Assembly: GCA_028042835.1 (NCBI GenBank)
Contig: JAOFOL010000015.1
Span: 1-40,000, forward strand
Direction: 5' to 3'
Length of the DNA: 40,000 nt
DNA from: Opitutales bacterium
GTDB lineage: Bacteria > Verrucomicrobiota > Verrucomicrobiia > Opitutales > Seribacteraceae
This document shows positions 26,899-35,686 of the stretch, piece by piece. Under the pieces are notes generated by a model. The model did no database searches and was not told the DNA's origin. It worked only from the letters and a program-made list of their open reading frames with translations. The position numbers and the translations under genes are program-made. The stretch's first letter is position 1. Each line of letters starts with the position of its first letter.

Positions 26899-27798
26899 TT
26901 AATCCTCAACGCCAAGGGTCGAGTCTGCAATAGTAGCAAAAGCACCCACGCTAATGCCACCTTCTCGTATTTTTCTTTTTTCAAAAAGATCCTGCCCCTC
27001 TAGCGAAAACCGAGTAAAGGGAACAGCTTTCAATCTATTTTTCTTAATTGGTTTGTTGGTTTCTTGGCAGACTCCGAAAGTTCCATCAAAAATACGGTCA
27101 ATTGCATCTTCGATTTCATTAAGAGCTTCTTGCTCATTAGCCACCATTGATAAGGCCACATCTCGATCAAAAGTCTCAGTTCCAGCATCACTTGAATTCA
27201 ATGAAAGTTCTCCCGATGACTCTCTCGCAGAAGCTCCAATGGTTTCACTAGATCTTTCTCCTAAGGCACCCTTTAGCGAGGCCCTCATATTCATAAGTTG
27301 GTCATAATATTCCTGCCATTGACTAGGAACCTTATTAGGGTCGCGTATTGGTTTAGAAGGAACAGCTGAAACTCCTGTACCGAAGCCTAAAATATCATCG
27401 ATTGATGCTGTGGTTATTTTTTTAACTTTTGGTGAAGATTTGGATGCAGAGACTTTTTTTACTTTCTCCGTTTTAACATTCTCTTTGTTTTCATTCTTTG
27501 AAACTTTACTCTTTGCACTCAAGATAGTACGCACATCATCTAGGGTGAAGGCCTTACTTTCTTTTTTAGCAGTTTCATCAGTTGTGACTTTCTGAGCACT
27601 CTTCGATATAATCTCTCTAACTTTGCTATTAACTTCTACCTCTTTTACCTTCGGTTTCGTTTTTTTAGACTTTGCTTTACTCTCCGTACCTGCTTTTTTC
27701 TTCAGTTTTGTAGTTGCCCGTTTCACTTTCTTTTTCCCTTCACTATTATCGGGGTTCACAGATTTTGATTTCGTAGAGTTTTTTCTTTTCGTAGTCAT
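26899..27798 (-). CDS. DksA/TraR-family protein with Lys-rich N-terminus and reduced zinc finger
   Basis: This 299-residue protein has a C-terminal DksA/TraR-like domain. There is a coiled-coil region (about 165-250) with acidic residues, then FGVCQETNKPIKKNRLKAVP and FTRFSLEGQ. Only one of the four zinc-binding cysteines of classical DksA remains. DksA-type proteins enter the RNA polymerase secondary channel; whether this one does is uncertain. The first 120 residues or so are Lys/Ser/Thr-rich and low complexity (KKVKRATTKLKKKAG), similar in character to histone H1-like tails, and may bind nucleic acid. It is co-oriented between ileS and lspA. Confidence 0.82.
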   Translation of the reverse strand: MTTKRKNSTKSKSVNPDNSEGKKKVKRATTKLKKKAGTESKAKSKKTKPKVKEVEVNSKVREIISKSAQKVTTDETAKKESKAFTLDDVRTILSAKSKVSKNENKENVKTEKVKKVSASKSSPKVKKITTASIDDILGFGTGVSAVPSKPIRDPNKVPSQWQEYYDQLMNMRASLKGALGERSSETIGASARESSGELSLNSSDAGTETFDRDVALSMVANEQEALNEIEDAIDRIFDGTFGVCQETNKPIKKNRLKAVPFTRFSLEGQDLFEKRKIREGGISVGAFATIADSTLGVED

Positions 27799-27812
27799 AG
27801 GATTATTAAGTT

Positions 27813-30602
27813 TTAAAGATTAAGCTTGGAAAGCACCTTGGCACATCTCGGAGAAACATCTCCCCAGTCACCCGCCTCGACTAGTTCAGGGACCCATCTC
27901 CAACTCCGGGGGCAACGAACCCCAGGTGCATGATGAGCGGTAACTTTTAATTCGGTTTCTGAAGATACTGGATCAAGAATGACAGATGATACAATGAACA
28001 ATTCAGGTAAATTCGATAGGCGTCTTTTCAATACCTTTGCTATTTCACTTTCGGCAGAAAAAGTTAGAACAATTTCTGCTTCTAAGGATTGACCAATTAA
28101 TTTTGATGAACGCAGATTCTCTAACGCTTCATTAATTTTAGATTCTTTTAAATCCAAAAGAATTTGTGCATCCTCAACAGATTCACTACTAGCAAAGGAA
28201 TTGTCCGCTTTAGGCCAATCTTGGAGTAACAAGAAATCAGAGCTCAACTTTTTTCCAGTTTTATGAAAAGACCAAGCCTCATCGGCAGTAAATGAAAGAA
28301 TCGGTCCTATCAAACGAACAAACGTTTCAAAGATTTGATAAATTGCAGTTTGCGTTGACCTACGGTATGAGTCGTCAGTGTGGAGTGTGTATAACCTATC
28401 TTTAATTATATCATGATAAGTAGATGATAAGACTCCAGAGCAAAACCTATTAATTAACTGAACTACCCTATGCAATTCATAGGTATTCATTGCATCAGTT
28501 ATATCCGCTGTCAGTTCTGCAGTCTTAGATAATGCCCAGCAATCAATCATATCCAATTTATCTAAGGAAACTGAATGCTCTTCCCATAAGAAACCATCAA
28601 GGTTACCTAGTTGAAATCGAATTGTATTACGAAGCGTACGGTACGAACGCACTACTTGATCAAGAATTTCATCTGATAAAGGAATATCTCTACGGAAATC
28701 TTCCGAACAAACCCATAATCGCAAAACATCGGCACCATATTTTGTTACATATGAGTCTGCAGTCTGTGGTTTCCCATCGCTTTTCGAAATCTTTCTCCCT
28801 TCACCATCAACGACAAAACCATGGGTAAGAATTCTCCTGTAAGGTGCACTATCGAAAGATGTCATACTAGTCCAAAGTGAGCTCTGAAACCATCCTCTAT
28901 GCTGATCGCTACCTTCAAGGTATAGATCCGCTGGCCAAGATAAATCTTTTTCATTTCTCAAAACTGACCGGTGACTGCAACCAGAGTCTATCCAAACATC
29001 GAGCGTATCAGTACCTTTGCTCAAAACCTTCCCCTTCCATTGCTCATCAAGCTCATAACCTTCAAGCAAAGAATTCTCATCGGAAGAGAACCAAATGTCA
29101 GATCCTTTTTCTTCAACACGATTCGCTAAAAAACGAATAAGGTCTGCATCAAGCAAAGGGTTTCCATCTTCATCAAAAAATACCGGGATAGGAACTCCCC
29201 ATGACCTTTGTCTAGAGATACACCAATCTGGACGAGACTCTAAAAAACCTTTAATTCGATTGGCTCCCCAATCAGGAGTAAAATTAACATCACCAAGCTT
29301 ATCGATACACTTTTCCCTAAGTCCATCTTTATCCAGAGAAACAAACCATTGATCCATAGCTCTGAATACAACCGGTGTTTTACTACGCCAACAATGAGGG
29401 TATTGATGATGATGTTTTTTTTGTGCAAGTAAAAGGTTCTTTTTTTCTAAGATTTCAATCACTTTATGATTGGCGGCACATCCGTTGGATTTCTCTAAAA
29501 CTGATAGACCGATAAGCTCATCAGGCATATAATCATCCGCTGAGTAGCATCCATAATCATCAAGTGGACAATAGATCTCTAAATCATGCTCAAGTCCGGT
29601 AAGATAATCGTCTAAACCATGACCTGGAGCAATATGAACGCTACCAGTACCTGAATCCATCGTGACATATTCAGCCGCAACAACTGGACTAGACCTTTCA
29701 ATAAAAGGATGCCTGCAATTCTTACCAACAAGAGAATCTCCAGTCTGAGTGTCTATTATATCGAAACTCTCAAAGTCACAAATTTTGGCAAAGTCTTCAA
29801 CTAAAGACTGCCCGATCCAATAATGGCCTTTATCAACTCGTACTTTACAGTATTTCTCTCGAGGGTGCACTGCCACCGCCATGTTAGCGGGAAGTGTCCA
29901 GGGTGTAGTTGTCCAAACAACCATTGAGCATCGCTCCTCGCCATCAATTTCAAAAGGTACATAAATAGAAGGACTGACATGATCTTTATATTCGATTTCA
30001 GCCTCGGCAAGAGCGGTCGAGCACGGAATAGACCAATAAATTGGTTTTTTACTTCTGTATATTAATCCTTTTTCAACAAAATCAGCAAAAGTCCTAAGAA
30101 TCTCTGCTTCGTATCTTGGATTCATTGTTCGGTATTCTTTTTCCCAATCCGCTAATACGCCGAGGCGCTTGAACTGTGACCTCTGAGTTTCAATATAATT
30201 TTGAGAAAACTCAGCACAAGATTTTCTCAAACTTACATTATCGTAATCAATTTTCTTATTTCGTAAGGTTTTCGTGACCTTAAATTCAATAGGTAACCCG
30301 TGGCAATCCCACCCCGGTATGTAGGGAGTTTTGAAACCTTGTGCACCCTTAAACCGTAAAATTGTATCTTTGAGAATTTTATTAAGAGCAGTACCGACAT
30401 GGACATCCCCATTCGTAAACGGAGGTCCATCATGCAAGACAAACGATTCTGCAGTTTTGTTTTTTTTCTGTACTTCTTGATACAGACCTGACTGTTCCCA
30501 ATGCTCTATTCTTTGCGGCTCATTTTCTACAGCATTAGCCCTCATAGGAAAATCAGTATGAGGTAAATTAAGGGTGTCCTTAAGCTTCTTAGCTTGATTC
30601 AT
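27813..30602 (-). CDS. ileS: Isoleucyl-tRNA synthetase
   Basis: This 929-residue class I synthetase charges tRNA-Ile. The ATP site is DGPPFTNGDVHVGTALNKIL, so the HIGH motif reads HVGT. The KMSKS loop reads KISKS in EGRKISKSDGKPQ. The editing domain has MVVWTTTPWTLPANMAV and GTGSVHIAPGHG. The C-terminal zinc motif is reduced: in RCPRSWRWVPELVEAGDWGD and VSPRCAKVL, the second and third of four Cys positions are Ser. It is the first gene of ileS-DksA/TraR-lspA. I see no T-box-like leader in the 132-base upstream gap. Confidence 0.95.
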   Translation of the reverse strand: MNQAKKLKDTLNLPHTDFPMRANAVENEPQRIEHWEQSGLYQEVQKKNKTAESFVLHDGPPFTNGDVHVGTALNKILKDTILRFKGAQGFKTPYIPGWDCHGLPIEFKVTKTLRNKKIDYDNVSLRKSCAEFSQNYIETQRSQFKRLGVLADWEKEYRTMNPRYEAEILRTFADFVEKGLIYRSKKPIYWSIPCSTALAEAEIEYKDHVSPSIYVPFEIDGEERCSMVVWTTTPWTLPANMAVAVHPREKYCKVRVDKGHYWIGQSLVEDFAKICDFESFDIIDTQTGDSLVGKNCRHPFIERSSPVVAAEYVTMDSGTGSVHIAPGHGLDDYLTGLEHDLEIYCPLDDYGCYSADDYMPDELIGLSVLEKSNGCAANHKVIEILEKKNLLLAQKKHHHQYPHCWRSKTPVVFRAMDQWFVSLDKDGLREKCIDKLGDVNFTPDWGANRIKGFLESRPDWCISRQRSWGVPIPVFFDEDGNPLLDADLIRFLANRVEEKGSDIWFSSDENSLLEGYELDEQWKGKVLSKGTDTLDVWIDSGCSHRSVLRNEKDLSWPADLYLEGSDQHRGWFQSSLWTSMTSFDSAPYRRILTHGFVVDGEGRKISKSDGKPQTADSYVTKYGADVLRLWVCSEDFRRDIPLSDEILDQVVRSYRTLRNTIRFQLGNLDGFLWEEHSVSLDKLDMIDCWALSKTAELTADITDAMNTYELHRVVQLINRFCSGVLSSTYHDIIKDRLYTLHTDDSYRRSTQTAIYQIFETFVRLIGPILSFTADEAWSFHKTGKKLSSDFLLLQDWPKADNSFASSESVEDAQILLDLKESKINEALENLRSSKLIGQSLEAEIVLTFSAESEIAKVLKRRLSNLPELFIVSSVILDPVSSETELKVTAHHAPGVRCPRSWRWVPELVEAGDWGDVSPRCAKVLSKLNL

Positions 30603-30646
30603 AAAAAAACAACTATGATAATATCAAAATGTGGGTAAGATGTGGG

Positions 30647-30676
30647 AATAATCCACTAAGTCAAGGATGGATTATT
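30647..30676. promoter_or_regulatory. 9-bp perfect inverted repeat in the ileS/antiporter divergent gap
   Basis: AATAATCCA (30647-30655) and TGGATTATT (30668-30676) are perfect arms around a 12-base spacer. It lies 45 bases upstream of ileS and 58 bases upstream of the antiporter gene, a position expected for an operator. No regulator gene is adjacent. Confidence 0.35.
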
Positions 30677-30734
30677 TAAAGTCGATTGACCTTGCCAACA
30701 GGAAACTCGAATAATAGCAAGCTTCTCAACATAT

Positions 30735-31745
30735 ATGATTAATATATTAAACAATTTTGGTTCAAATTTAAAAGAATTTTCTTTTACAGGATACATAATC
30801 CTTCTAACAGTTTCCGTAATTATAGGTCTTTTTTTGTTAACAAAAGGAGGGGATTTCCTGTCGGATTATTGTTCAATTTTTGCTGAAAAGCTAGGGATTC
30901 CGAGTATAATTGTTGGTCTCACTATTGTATCTATTGCAACATCTGCTCCTGAACTTTTTACTTCGATTTCAGCTATTAGTTCCAATGCAGGTGGATTAGT
31001 CATTGGTAATATTACAGGTTCAAACATAGCAAATATTGGATTGATCCTAGGTATCTCATTATTAATTAAACCAATAAGTACTCATGGGGCGGTAAAACCT
31101 ATTCAGCTTATTTTGCTACTATCAGCAACTTTTGGGTTCAGCTTTTCTATTATCTTCAACGGCAAAAATGAACTCGGACTAGCACTTGGAATTGTTTTGA
31201 TTGTTTTCATCCTAAGCTACCTTGCAGGACTTAGCATTAGTGCCTTGAAAAACCGGGATGGAGTCAATATGAGCAATCAGGACTCAAGTGTGCATTCGCT
31301 GCTATTTGTCACATCAATGATTGGCTTTGGGGGTGTAATGCTTTGGGTCGGATCGGAAACTTTAGTTTACGGTTCTAAGAATTTTGCCGAGATGGCAGGG
31401 ATACCTGACGAACTTATAGGCTTCACCCTTATTGCTATTGGTACAAGTTTACCTGAACTTGCTGCATCAATTTCACTAATAAAGAAAAATGAGACATCTA
31501 TGCTATTAGGCAATATTATAGGTTCAAATCTGTTTAATATAGGACTTGTTGGCGGAGTAGCAGGCATAATTGGACCAGTTTTCTCAGTAACTACATTCCC
31601 TTGGATGAGTCACGCGTCTATGATCTTATTTACAACCATACTAGCAATGTGGTTGATTGGAAAGAAGCTAACAAGCAAGCACGGAATTGCACTACTCGCT
31701 CTATATGTTCTAGCAACAGCTACAACATGGATTATGAACTCTTAA
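30735..31745 (+). CDS. CaCA-family cation (Na+/Ca2+-type) antiporter
   Basis: This 336-residue membrane protein has about ten predicted helices in two inverted halves. The alpha-1 repeat contains VSIATSAPELFTSISA and GNITGSNIANIGLILG. The alpha-2 repeat contains IAIGTSLPELAASISL and GNIIGSNLFNIGLVGG. The paired TSAPE/TSLPE and GNxxGSN motifs form the ion site of the CaCA superfamily (YrbG-like). The transported ion is not certain from sequence. It stands alone on the plus strand, between divergent ileS and convergent tsf. Confidence 0.92.
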   Translation: MINILNNFGSNLKEFSFTGYIILLTVSVIIGLFLLTKGGDFLSDYCSIFAEKLGIPSIIVGLTIVSIATSAPELFTSISAISSNAGGLVIGNITGSNIANIGLILGISLLIKPISTHGAVKPIQLILLLSATFGFSFSIIFNGKNELGLALGIVLIVFILSYLAGLSISALKNRDGVNMSNQDSSVHSLLFVTSMIGFGGVMLWVGSETLVYGSKNFAEMAGIPDELIGFTLIAIGTSLPELAASISLIKKNETSMLLGNIIGSNLFNIGLVGGVAGIIGPVFSVTTFPWMSHASMILFTTILAMWLIGKKLTSKHGIALLALYVLATATTWIMNS

Positions 31746-31754
31746 TTTAAGAGT
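31738..31754. terminator. Palindrome overlapping the antiporter stop
   Basis: ACTCTTAA (31738-31745) and TTAAGAGT (31747-31754) are perfect arms. The element covers the antiporter stop codon and fills the 10-base gap to the tsf stop at 31756. It is a candidate bidirectional terminator or 3'-end structure. Confidence 0.35.
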
Positions 31755-31755
31755 A

Positions 31756-32592
31756 TTAACTTCCCTCACCGACTTGAAATCTCAAGAAGGTACCAACGGT
31801 AACATTGCATCCTATCTCATTGGAAACATTAGCAAGCAACTCACGTATTGAAGAGTCAGGATTTTTAACAAACGGTTGTTCTAACAAACAGGAAGTTGAA
31901 AAGTACTTTTCAAGCTTTCCAGCTACAATTTTTTCAACGGCTTGCGGTGGTTTACCTTCTGCTTGGGCAAGGGCAATATCTTTCTCCTTAGCAACTAAAT
32001 CCGCAGGGACATCGTCACGAGAAACACAAACTGGTGAAGTAGCCGCGATGTGCATGCAAATATCTTTAGCTACTGTTATTAGTTTTTCATTGGAACTAAG
32101 ATCTGCATCGTCGGATGAAGTCAAAGAAATCATTACGGCAACTTTTGCACCGGTGTGAACATAGCTTTCGACTATCCCATTCGTATCGATAGCCACTGAT
32201 TGCGATCTGTTAATTTTTATATTCTCACCAATTTTACCAACTTGTTCAGCACGCTTGTTTTCAAGGTCAGCATTCGGGTTATCGAGCAAAGTTTGCCCAA
32301 CTTCTTTGGCAAAAAGCACAAAATCTTCGTTTTTGGCAACAAAGTCAGTTTCACAATTTATTTCTACCAAAACTCCTTTCCTACGATCTTCTGCAACCGC
32401 ATCAGCAATTATACCTTCACCTGCTTCACGACCAGCTTTCTTAGCAGCTGAAGCAACACCTTTCTTACGCAAAATTGAAACCGCTTCTTCCAAATCTCCG
32501 TTGGTTTCAGCTAGTGCACGCTTACAATCTATGAGACCTGCTCCGGTTTTTTCCCGCAAGTCCATGACCAATTCTTTTGTGATATTTGACAT
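31756..32592 (-). CDS. tsf: Elongation factor Ts
   Basis: EF-Ts is the guanine nucleotide exchange factor for EF-Tu. The 278-residue protein has the N-terminal UBA-like helix bundle (ELVMDLREKTGAGLIDCKRA, EEAVSILRKKG) and the contact motif EINCETDFVAKNEDFV. Two core subdomains and a C-terminal module follow (KYFSTSCLLEQPFVKNPDSS). It lies 20 bases downstream of rpsB, the standard rpsB-tsf operon. The ATG at 32592 is well supported. Confidence 0.96.
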   Translation of the reverse strand: MSNITKELVMDLREKTGAGLIDCKRALAETNGDLEEAVSILRKKGVASAAKKAGREAGEGIIADAVAEDRRKGVLVEINCETDFVAKNEDFVLFAKEVGQTLLDNPNADLENKRAEQVGKIGENIKINRSQSVAIDTNGIVESYVHTGAKVAVMISLTSSDDADLSSNEKLITVAKDICMHIAATSPVCVSRDDVPADLVAKEKDIALAQAEGKPPQAVEKIVAGKLEKYFSTSCLLEQPFVKNPDSSIRELLANVSNEIGCNVTVGTFLRFQVGEGS

Positions 32593-32612
32593 CTTTTTTT
32601 GACTATAAATGT

Positions 32613-33539
32613 TTACTTTTCTTCTTTTTGTGTTGCTTCAGGATTCTCTGATTTTGCAACATCCTCTGAATTTTTAGCAGCTGATTCTACGGCAACTACC
32701 TTGGTTTCTTCTTTGACTTCTACGGTTTCTTTTTTCTCATCAAAGTCGTTTTCGTCATAACCTTCTGGAAGTGTAACTTCAGGTTCATCTTCTTGATCAA
32801 CAAAATCTGGTTCCTGTGTGATCGGAGTGATATCCTTTCTTTTTGTTGGTGCTTCTACACGCTTGGATGCACCTGACTGAATAGCGTCCAGAATAACATC
32901 AACAATGATGCTAATTGATTTAGTGGAGTCATCGTTCCCTGGGATTGGATGTGATAAAATACTTGGATCAGAATTACTATCAACAAGGGCAATTACAGGG
33001 ATTTTCAATCTGTTTGCTTCTGCAACTGCAATGGCTTCGTTGTGCGAATCGATAACAAAAAGAGCACCAGGAATTCCTTTAAGATTAAGAAGGCCCTCGA
33101 AATTCCGCTGCATACGAGACATTTGCCTTTTAATAGCAGCGATTTCCTTACCGTGCATTTTATCAAGACTTCCGTCTTCCTCCATACGAAGAAAACCTTT
33201 ATATTTAGTAAGGCTTGTCGATACGGTTTGAAAATTTGTGAGGGTACCTCCCAACCAACGATTAACGCAAAAAGGCATGTTGGTTGCTGCGGCAAGCTGA
33301 CGGATAGGTTCTTCGGCTTGTCTCTTTGTACCGACTAGCAAAATCTGCTTACCTTGGGAAATAATTTCTTCAATAGCCTTGGACGCGTTTTCTAGGAGAT
33401 CATAAGTCTTTTCTAGGTCGATAATAGAAATACCATGACGGTTATCGAAAACATAAGGTTTTGACTTGGGATTCCATCTGCGCAACTGGTGACCAAAATG
33501 CACACCTGCATCGAGAAGATCTTTTACTGTAATGTTCAT
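32613..33539 (-). CDS. rpsB: 30S ribosomal protein S2 with acidic C-terminal extension
   Basis: The first 235 residues are canonical S2: LLDAGVHFGHQLRRWNPKSK, ISIIDLEKTYDLL, VGTKRQAEEPI, NRWLGGTLTNFQTV, PGALFVIDSHNEAIAVAEA and PVIALVDSNSDP. A tail of about 65 residues follows that is rich in Glu, Asp and Lys and of low complexity (EPDFVDQEDEPEVTLPEGYD and onward). This extends the usual 230-260 residue length to 308. The gene is preceded on the same strand by an initiator-type tRNA and followed by tsf, so all three are probably co-transcribed. Confidence 0.96.
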   Translation of the reverse strand: MNITVKDLLDAGVHFGHQLRRWNPKSKPYVFDNRHGISIIDLEKTYDLLENASKAIEEIISQGKQILLVGTKRQAEEPIRQLAAATNMPFCVNRWLGGTLTNFQTVSTSLTKYKGFLRMEEDGSLDKMHGKEIAAIKRQMSRMQRNFEGLLNLKGIPGALFVIDSHNEAIAVAEANRLKIPVIALVDSNSDPSILSHPIPGNDDSTKSISIIVDVILDAIQSGASKRVEAPTKRKDITPITQEPDFVDQEDEPEVTLPEGYDENDFDEKKETVEVKEETKVVAVESAAKNSEDVAKSENPEATQKEEK

Positions 33540-33612
33540 AATGATTTTTAAAGCCCGAGCCGAACTAGCAAGGGAGAAATAATTTTCTTTTGGATAGGGT
33601 TTGGGTGATAAT

Positions 33613-33689
<77 letters not shown>

Positions 33690-33795
33690 ACAGAAGATTC
33701 CACATCATTCACAGTTTAGAGCATAAAGCAATATCAAATATGCTTGGTTTACTTCATTCATTGCAAATAAATATATTTCATGAATTATTGAGTAC

Positions 33796-34551
33796 ATGGC
33801 TACTCTGATTGATATAGTAAAATTTTGTAACGAACGTGTGCGTACCAAAGAAATCAAAGATTTTCCAGGATCGTTTAACGGATTACAGCTCGAGAATAAT
33901 GGACAGGTAGCAAAAGTTGGAGCTTCGGTAGACGCCGGGTTGGTTCCCTTTCTGAAAGCATCCGAAAATGGAGTAGATTTTCTTATTGTACACCACGGAC
34001 TATTTTGGACTCCCCTCACTCCACTGACTGGTGCAAATTACAAGAAAGTACATACTTGCATGAAGAATAATCTTGCAGTTTATGGATCTCATTTGCCTTT
34101 GGATTGCCATGCAGATATCGGAAACAATGCTATACTAGCAAAACAACTTGGTCTTAAAAAGTGTGGAACATTTTTAAAATATGAAGGCTCGGATATCGGG
34201 CTGATGACTGAATGTCATTTTTCAAGGGATATATTAAGACAAAAATTAGAGTCACACTTTCCATCGGGGATCAAATCCATAGAATTTGGATCAGTAAAAC
34301 CTACAAAAATTGCAATTCTGACTGGTTCTGGACAAAGTGCCGTTGATCAAATCATGGAGGCTGGTTCGGATACATTAATTACTGGTGAATTGAAACAACA
34401 ACACTACAACCTAGCCCAGGAATTGAAACTTAACCTCTATACATGTGGTCACTATGCAACAGAAACCTTTGGAGTAGATGCACTTGCCAAAGAAGTTGCT
34501 TCGACGTTTGGCATACCATATGTATTTATTGATTCAGGGTGCACACTCTGA
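33796..34551 (+). CDS. NIF3-like dinuclear metal centre protein
   Basis: This 251-residue protein belongs to the NIF3/YbgI (DUF34) family, sometimes annotated GTP cyclohydrolase I type 2. The metal-site motifs are IVHHGLFW, YGSHLPLDCHADIGNN and the C-terminal CGHYATETFG. TGELKQQHYNLAQEL also fits the family. The cellular role is unresolved; the cyclohydrolase label should not be taken as function. It is the compact form without the long insert domain. It is divergent from the tRNA-rpsB operon (106-base gap) and lies 44 bases before aroQ. Confidence 0.9.
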   Translation: MATLIDIVKFCNERVRTKEIKDFPGSFNGLQLENNGQVAKVGASVDAGLVPFLKASENGVDFLIVHHGLFWTPLTPLTGANYKKVHTCMKNNLAVYGSHLPLDCHADIGNNAILAKQLGLKKCGTFLKYEGSDIGLMTECHFSRDILRQKLESHFPSGIKSIEFGSVKPTKIAILTGSGQSAVDQIMEAGSDTLITGELKQQHYNLAQELKLNLYTCGHYATETFGVDALAKEVASTFGIPYVFIDSGCTL

Positions 34552-34595
34552 ATCGTTATTGCGAATCTGCTTTTTAATCTCCATCATGAATAATC

Positions 34596-35039
34596 ATGAA
34601 AAAGATTGGTTTACTAAACGGGCCCAACCTCGATCGCTTAGGAAAAAGAGAAACTAGTGTATATGGTTCCAGGACATTATCAGAAATTGAAGTTTTGGCA
34701 TCTGACAGAGCAAAAAATCTCGGTTTATCCTTAGATATCTTTCAATCAAATCATGAAGGTGTATTGATTGATAAGATACATGAGTGGACAGATACAGATT
34801 TTGATGGACTCATAATAAACCCTGGCGGACTTACTCATACAAGCGTTGTTCTTCGCGATGCTATTGTAGCATCAAAATTAACCACCGTAGAAATACACAT
34901 CTCTAACATACACGCACGCGAAGAGTTCCGTCAGAAGTCAATGATTTCGAGCGTTGTAAATGCAGTTGTTGCCGGCATGGGAATATATGGATACCTATTA
35001 GCGATAGACTACTTAGAAAAAAGCCTATCCACTCCTTAG
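34596..35039 (+). CDS. aroQ: 3-dehydroquinate dehydratase, type II
   Basis: AroQ performs the third step of the shikimate pathway. The 147-residue length is normal. The N-terminal LLNGPNLDRLGKRE, the catalytic Tyr in SVYGSRTLSEIE, QSNHEGVLIDKIHEW and the VEIHISNIHAREEFRQKS block with its catalytic His are all present. The loop usually reading INPGAYTHTS is INPGGLTHTS, so its Tyr is Leu. The gene follows the NIF3-like gene and converges on the exported protein gene. Confidence 0.94.
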   Translation: MKKIGLLNGPNLDRLGKRETSVYGSRTLSEIEVLASDRAKNLGLSLDIFQSNHEGVLIDKIHEWTDTDFDGLIINPGGLTHTSVVLRDAIVASKLTTVEIHISNIHAREEFRQKSMISSVVNAVVAGMGIYGYLLAIDYLEKSLSTP

Positions 35040-35056
35040 CATTTCACTTGCAAATT

Positions 35057-35090
35057 GATAAATTATTAATCGGGTAAGTAATTATTTATC
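35057..35090. terminator. Inverted repeat between convergent aroQ and exported protein gene
   Basis: GATAAATTATTA (35057-35068) and TAATTATTTATC (35079-35090) pair at 11 of 12 positions around a 10-base loop. The right arm overlaps the minus-strand stop (35082-35084). It is a likely bidirectional 3'-end structure, although the stem is nearly all A/T. Confidence 0.35.
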
Positions 35091-35678
35091 TGATGATATT
35101 TCGATTTTTTGAACAAGTTCATTACCGTTTGAAAGTAAAAAAGCCTCTTCCTTGTTTGAATATACTAGTCTAAGGTTACTATATAGATATTTAGAACTAG
35201 TTTTCTCGAAAGTAACACCGTCCCACATACGAAGTTCTCCCATCTCATTAAGTTTAGCACTTTTTGATTTAATTTTAATTATCTCATTGCCAACCTTAAT
35301 AATGGTTAAAGACAAGGGTTCGATTGTTGCAAACTTGAGAGCTTTTTTTTCTAGCAAATCATTCCATTTACCTAGCATCATATCGGCATCCGCATTTCTA
35401 ACATCAAATTTAACCCTTAGATTTTCAACTTTTAAAAAAGAAATACCAAATCGAAGAAAGCCTACCTTTGGCTTTTGTGCTATTGCATTATCATATGTAA
35501 GGTTCAAAAAAGGGAATCCTAATTTAGAAAAATGAATAGAATTAAAACCTTCAATATTTGTAATTTGGATCCTGTCTGCCCTCAAATTAAACGAAGCAAG
35601 AAAACCCAGAGTATAAATTAGCAGTGGTTTAATTATTAATTTTTTCAAGCTGAAGATAATGGAGTGCTTTAAACTCAA
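35082..35678 (-). CDS. Exported protein of unknown function
   Basis: This protein of up to 198 residues has no recognised family. A hydrophobic stretch (IIKPLLIYTLGFLASF) ends in NLRA before DRIQITN, which looks like a cleavable signal peptide. The mature part is beta-rich with charged strands (FLKVENLRVKFDV, LKFATIEPLSLTIIKVGNEI) and no cysteines. The start is uncertain: the longest form begins with TTG at 35678, while a TTG at 35648 gives a more typical signal peptide. It lies 8 bases after the fumarase stop, so it is probably the last gene of that operon. A periplasmic location is inferred. Confidence 0.65.
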   Translation of the reverse strand: MSLKHSIIFSLKKLIIKPLLIYTLGFLASFNLRADRIQITNIEGFNSIHFSKLGFPFLNLTYDNAIAQKPKVGFLRFGISFLKVENLRVKFDVRNADADMMLGKWNDLLEKKALKFATIEPLSLTIIKVGNEIIKIKSKSAKLNEMGELRMWDGVTFEKTSSKYLYSNLRLVYSNKEEAFLLSNGNELVQKIEISSDK

Positions 35679-35686
35679 TCAAAAAG

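Noticed and set aside
30603-30734. T-box riboswitch upstream of ileS
   Set aside because: The gap is too short and lacks the T-box sequence and specifier-loop structure; only a small inverted repeat is present.
35082-35678. Pseudogene status for the exported protein gene because it lacks an ATG
   Set aside because: The frame is intact for about 190 codons with a good signal peptide, and GTG/TTG starts appear elsewhere in the window.
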